DNA from: Paenibacillus sp. R14(2021)
GTDB taxonomy: Bacteria > Bacillota > Bacilli > Paenibacillales > Paenibacillaceae
NCBI RefSeq assembly: GCF_019431355.1
Contig: NZ_CP080269.1
Location: 4,026,001-4,090,000, forward strand
Length of the DNA stretch: 64,000 bases
Reading direction: 5' to 3'
A program made the translations under genes and the position numbers. Positions 61,114-64,000 of the stretch are shown one piece after another; position 1 is the stretch's first letter; each line of letters opens with the position of its first letter. The notes under the pieces were generated by a model. The model searched no databases and was not told where the DNA came from. It saw only the letters and a list, made by a program, of their open reading frames with translations.

Positions 61114-61512
61114 ATGGCGATGGACAAAATGATTTTGCGCGGGATGCGCTTTTTCGGGTACCATGGCGTATTCCCGGAGGAAAATAAGCTGGGACAGCAG
61201 TTTATTATCGATCTTGCACTGCAGCTCGACTTGTCGGAAGCTGCAGCAAACGATGATTTGACAAGCACGGTGAACTATGCCGAGATTCATGCTTTTGTGA
61301 AGAAGATCGTCGAAGGACCGCCGTTTAAATTGATTGAGGCTTTAGCCGGCAACATTGCATCGTCCGTGCTCGACGCTTATACTAGTGTAAATGAAGTGAC
61401 GGTGTCCGTAACGAAGCCGCATCCGCCGTTCGAAATTTATTTTGACGGGGTGACAGTGGAACTTTGCAGAAAGCGGGATGATCATGGAAGACAACAACCC
61501 GCCAGGGACTGA
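61114..61512 (+). CDS. folB: Dihydroneopterin aldolase FolB
   Basis: A 132-residue enzyme cleaving dihydroneopterin to the hydroxymethyl pterin used by FolK. Conserved MILRGMRFFGYHGVFPEEN, STVNYAEIH, LIEALAGNIA and catalytic Lys in SVTKPHPPFE. ATG 61114 follows GAGAGGGG; an in-frame start at 61030 would overlap folP and is disfavoured. It overlaps folK by 35 bases. Confidence 0.95.
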   Translation: MAMDKMILRGMRFFGYHGVFPEENKLGQQFIIDLALQLDLSEAAANDDLTSTVNYAEIHAFVKKIVEGPPFKLIEALAGNIASSVLDAYTSVNEVTVSVTKPHPPFEIYFDGVTVELCRKRDDHGRQQPARD

Positions 61513-62053
61513 AGAGCAGCGTTCAGTTGGCAGCGAAGCGTACATTGCGCTAGGCGCTAATGTCGGCAATCGCGAGCAGCTGCTGCGCGATGCGCTGAAC
61601 CTGCTCGAGAAGCACCCGGAGATATCGGTTTTACGCGTATCGTCCATTTACGAGACGGCACCGGTCGGTTATACCGATCAGCCGGCTTTTCTAAATATGG
61701 CGGCAGCTCTCCGCACGACGCTGTCTCCCATGCAATTACTTCATGCCATGCAGGCCATGGAAAATCAACTGGGCAGAAAGCGGGATATCCGGTGGGGTCC
61801 GCGCACGATAGATCTCGACCTGCTGCTTTACGAACAAGTGATTTTGCCTGACGAAGAGCTGACGCTGCCGCATCCGCGCATGATGGAGCGGGCATTTGTG
61901 CTTGTTCCGCTCGGAGATGTGCTGCAGAACGAACATACGCTGTACAAGCAAGTCACGGCAATCGCGCAGCGAGCGCTGCAGGACAGAGGGGAAGGAATCG
62001 CGCTATGGAATACGATCAATTGGCAGGACGCGTCCGCGCATTCCGTAAGCTGA
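61478..62053 (+). CDS. folK: Hydroxymethyl-dihydropterin pyrophosphokinase FolK
   Basis: A 191-residue kinase activating the pterin with ATP for FolP. YIALGANVGNREQLLRDAL, SSIYETAPVGYTDQPAFLN and GPRTIDLDLLLY are family signatures, followed by LPHPRMMERAFVLVPL. The start is ATG 61478 within folB (ATG 61484 also possible). Its 3' end overlaps the next gene by 49 bases. Confidence 0.95.
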   Translation: MIMEDNNPPGTEEQRSVGSEAYIALGANVGNREQLLRDALNLLEKHPEISVLRVSSIYETAPVGYTDQPAFLNMAAALRTTLSPMQLLHAMQAMENQLGRKRDIRWGPRTIDLDLLLYEQVILPDEELTLPHPRMMERAFVLVPLGDVLQNEHTLYKQVTAIAQRALQDRGEGIALWNTINWQDASAHSVS

Positions 62054-62217
62054 AGGGCTATACGCAGCAAGAGCTAGCGGCGAAACTGGAGGTATCTGTT
62101 GCCGTTCTCGGGTCGTTGGAGCGGGGAACACGCAAGCCGGACCTCAAACTGTTGGAACGCATTTCGGAAGCCCTTGGCATCAGCTATGCAGATCTTACCG
62201 CGGACAATCAATCCTAG
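62005..62217 (+). CDS. XRE-family regulator, YazB-like
   Basis: A 70-residue helix-turn-helix protein (RAFRKLKGYTQQELAAKLEV then SVAVLGSLERGTRKP). It starts at ATG 62005 inside folK behind GAGGGGAAGG. It occupies the place of yazB between folK and dusB in B. subtilis; the target is unknown, and it may regulate the folate operon. Confidence 0.9.
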   Translation: MEYDQLAGRVRAFRKLKGYTQQELAAKLEVSVAVLGSLERGTRKPDLKLLERISEALGISYADLTADNQS

Positions 62218-62280
62218 CAGCACCGATCACGAAATGATGTATTTACCAAATAACCTCCGCGAAGTCAGAAGGGAGACTGG

Positions 62281-63318
62281 ATGTCCATGCTTAAAATCGG
62301 AAACATCGAGATGAAAAACAGAGTCGTGCTCGCGCCGATGGCAGGTGTGTGCAACCCGGCTTTTCGACTGATTGCCAAAGAGTTCGGCACTGGCCTTGTC
62401 TGTGCCGAAATGGTCAGCGATAAAGCGATCCTGCACGGCAACAAGCGTACGATGGAAATGCTGTTCGTCGATGAGCGCGAGAAGCCGCTCAGCCTTCAAA
62501 TTTTCGGCGGCGACCGCGAGTCGCTGGTGGAAGCCGCGAAAGTCGTCGATAAACAAACCAATGCGGATATTATCGATATCAACATGGGCTGTCCTGTCCC
62601 GAAAGTGACAAAATGCGATGCAGGCGCACGCTGGCTGCTCGACCCGAACAAGATATACGAAATGGTATCGGCTGTAGTCGATGCTGTGGATAAGCCTGTG
62701 ACGGTCAAAATGCGGATCGGCTGGGACAGCGAGCATGTCTTTGCAGTCGAGAATGCGCAAGCTGTAGAACGCGCGGGCGGCAAGGCTGTCAGCGTTCACG
62801 GCCGCACGAGGGAACAATTGTATACGGGCAAGGCTAACTGGGACATCATAAGGGATGTTAAACAAGCCGTATCCATTCCCGTTATTGGAAACGGCGACGT
62901 ATTTACGCCAGAGGATGCCCAGCAGCTGCTTACGCATACCGGCTGCGACGGTGTCATGATCGGCCGCGGCGCGCTCGGCAATCCATGGATGCTGTACCGT
63001 ACCATTCATTACTTGACGACGGGCGAGCTGCTGTCCGATCCGACGCCGCGCGAGAAGATGGATGTAGCCATCCTGCACATGGACCGGCTGGTGAACCTCA
63101 AGGGGGAATCCACGGCTGTACGCGAGATGCGCAAGCATCTGGCGTGGTACCTCAAAGGTATTCCAGGCGCAGCACGTGTAAAAGATGTCATTATGGAAGA
63201 AACCACCCGTGATAAGATGGTGAAAATTTTAGGGAATTATGTCGAATCTCTAGGTGAAATGGGCGAGTCCCCTGTGACCGCGGCCTCATCCGCCTCTAAC
63301 GAAGCTGTATACCACTAA
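62281..63318 (+). CDS. dusB: tRNA-dihydrouridine synthase DusB
   Basis: A 345-residue FMN enzyme reducing uridine to dihydrouridine in tRNA D-loops. RVVLAPMAGVCNPAFRLIAK, catalytic Cys region INMGCPVPKVTKCDAGARW, VKMRIGW, VHGRTREQLYTGKANW and the phosphate site GVMIGRGALGNPWML are present. ATG 62281 follows AGAAGGGAG. It closes the folate-linked operon and ends before a hairpin. Confidence 0.96.
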   Translation: MSMLKIGNIEMKNRVVLAPMAGVCNPAFRLIAKEFGTGLVCAEMVSDKAILHGNKRTMEMLFVDEREKPLSLQIFGGDRESLVEAAKVVDKQTNADIIDINMGCPVPKVTKCDAGARWLLDPNKIYEMVSAVVDAVDKPVTVKMRIGWDSEHVFAVENAQAVERAGGKAVSVHGRTREQLYTGKANWDIIRDVKQAVSIPVIGNGDVFTPEDAQQLLTHTGCDGVMIGRGALGNPWMLYRTIHYLTTGELLSDPTPREKMDVAILHMDRLVNLKGESTAVREMRKHLAWYLKGIPGAARVKDVIMEETTRDKMVKILGNYVESLGEMGESPVTAASSASNEAVYH

Positions 63319-63323
63319 TAAAC

Positions 63324-63356
63324 AACGCAAAGGAGCCAGCCGGCGCCTTTGCGTTT
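63324..63356 (+). terminator. Hairpin terminator after dusB
   Basis: AACGCAAAGG pairs with CCTTTGCGTT around a GC-rich loop; the T tail is weak. Confidence 0.6.
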
Positions 63357-63394
63357 CGTGGAGTTAAGCGATTACATTTTGAATTTGGCTTTCG

Positions 63395-63423
63395 TTGACA
63401 TATAGGGGAAGTTGAAATATAAT
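63395..63423 (+). promoter_or_regulatory. Near-consensus sigma-A promoter of greA
   Basis: TTGACA (63395-63400), 17-base spacer, TATAAT (63418-63423): both hexamers and spacing are perfect. It drives greA 150 bases downstream. Confidence 0.85.
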
Positions 63424-63572
63424 CTTCCAATAACAAACCGTCCGCCTGGTTTGGGATTGTCTAAAAACTGATTACTGCGCGGTGTCATCATGGGCATGGA
63501 GCGTAATATATTAAGTAACAGTGAATTCATACTCGGTATGAATAAAAGCCACACGACAGGAGAATTGGTAAC

Positions 63573-64000
63573 ATGAGCGATAAAGAGATTATTCTTACAC
63601 AGGACGGACTTAAGAAACTTGAAGATGAACTAGAGAATCTGAAGTCCGTTAAACGTCGTGAAGTTGCCGAGCGGATTAAAGTGGCTATCGGCTACGGCGA
63701 TATCAGTGAGAACTCGGAATATGAAGATGCAAAGAATGAACAGGCGTTTATTGAAGGCCGCATTATTACGCTCGAGAAGATGCTCCGCAACGCCCGTATC
63801 ATCAATAACGATGAAATCAACATCGATACTGTCAGCATCGGCTCGATCGTTACGGTTGAAGATCTGGAATTCGGCGATACAATGGAATATGCCATTGTAG
63901 GTACTGCGGAGTCCGATCCGCTTAAGAATAAGATTTCAAACGAAAGTCCGGTTGGTAAAGCGATACTTGGCAAGAACAAAGGAACCGTTGTAGAAGTAAG
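63573..64000 (+). CDS. greA: Transcription elongation factor GreA (partial, runs off the window)
   Basis: The first 142 residues of GreA: N-terminal coiled coil that enters the RNA polymerase secondary channel ([40 protein letters not shown] with the acidic tip), then the start of the globular domain ([20 protein letters not shown]). It rescues backtracked polymerase by stimulating transcript cleavage. ATG 63573 follows ACAGGAG. The final part lies beyond the right edge; there is no stop before 64000. Confidence 0.96.
   Translation, partial: MSDKEIILTQDGLKKLEDELENLKSVKRREVAERIKVAIGYGDISENSEYEDAKNEQAFIEGRIITLEKMLRNARIINNDEINIDTVSIGSIVTVEDLEFGDTMEYAIVGTAESDPLKNKISNESPVGKAILGKNKGTVVEV

Noticed and set aside
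1..64000. tRNA or rRNA genes
   Set aside because: No cloverleaf or rRNA signature was recognised on either strand by eye; a covariance scan would be needed to exclude them fully.

Overview
The window looks like the chromosome of a GC-rich, spore-forming Firmicute, most likely Paenibacillus or a close relative. It carries the conserved sporulation, division and folate neighbourhood known from Bacillus near the origin (spoVT, yabM-like, mazG/yabN, hup, hslR/yabO, yabP, yabQ, divIC, yabR, spoIIE, yabS-like, yabT-like, tilS, hpt, ftsH, coaX, hslO, prsA-like, cysK, pabB-pabA-pabC-folP-folB-folK, a yazB-like regulator, dusB, greA). Here nadA-nadB-nadC sits between ftsH and coaX. The assignment rests on gene content and order only.

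Layout. 0-3.3 kb: a guanidine-I (ykkC) riboswitch with an overlapping terminator precedes a three-gene NitT/TauT-type ABC importer. 3.4-8.5 kb: spoVT to hslR. 8.5-37.9 kb: an accessory island splits the usually adjacent hslR and yabP genes. 37.9-64 kb: the conserved cluster resumes, ending in a partial greA.

The island is an RHS polymorphic-toxin locus. A c-di-GMP-I riboswitch with its own terminator precedes a secreted 2,748-residue RHS/YD-repeat protein. Its tip carries an MepA/LAS-type peptidase signature and is followed by a lipoprotein that could be its immunity protein. Downstream lie displaced, promoterless tips in the same frame (a type-24-like toxin; a BECR/EndoU-like RNase candidate), each with a small putative immunity gene. 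There are also RHS core fragments, a barstar-like orphan immunity gene and a further toxin tail.

The most unusual feature is that both displaced tips start at exactly the same core position (AG|GATACG...), and in both cases an IS110-family element ends at that base. The two elements are clearly diverged from each other. Ahead of the full-length IS110 transposase is a noncoding stretch with two related stem-loops 88 bases apart whose stems covary, as expected of a bridge RNA. I infer an array of toxin-tip cassettes bounded by IS110 elements that target the rhs core, able to swap the tip in frame. A small integrated element (two regulators, HUH-type Rep, serine recombinase, paired covarying hairpins) lies inside the array. 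A minus-strand sugar cluster (GH32, epimerase-like, SDR, mannonate-dehydratase-like) closes the island.
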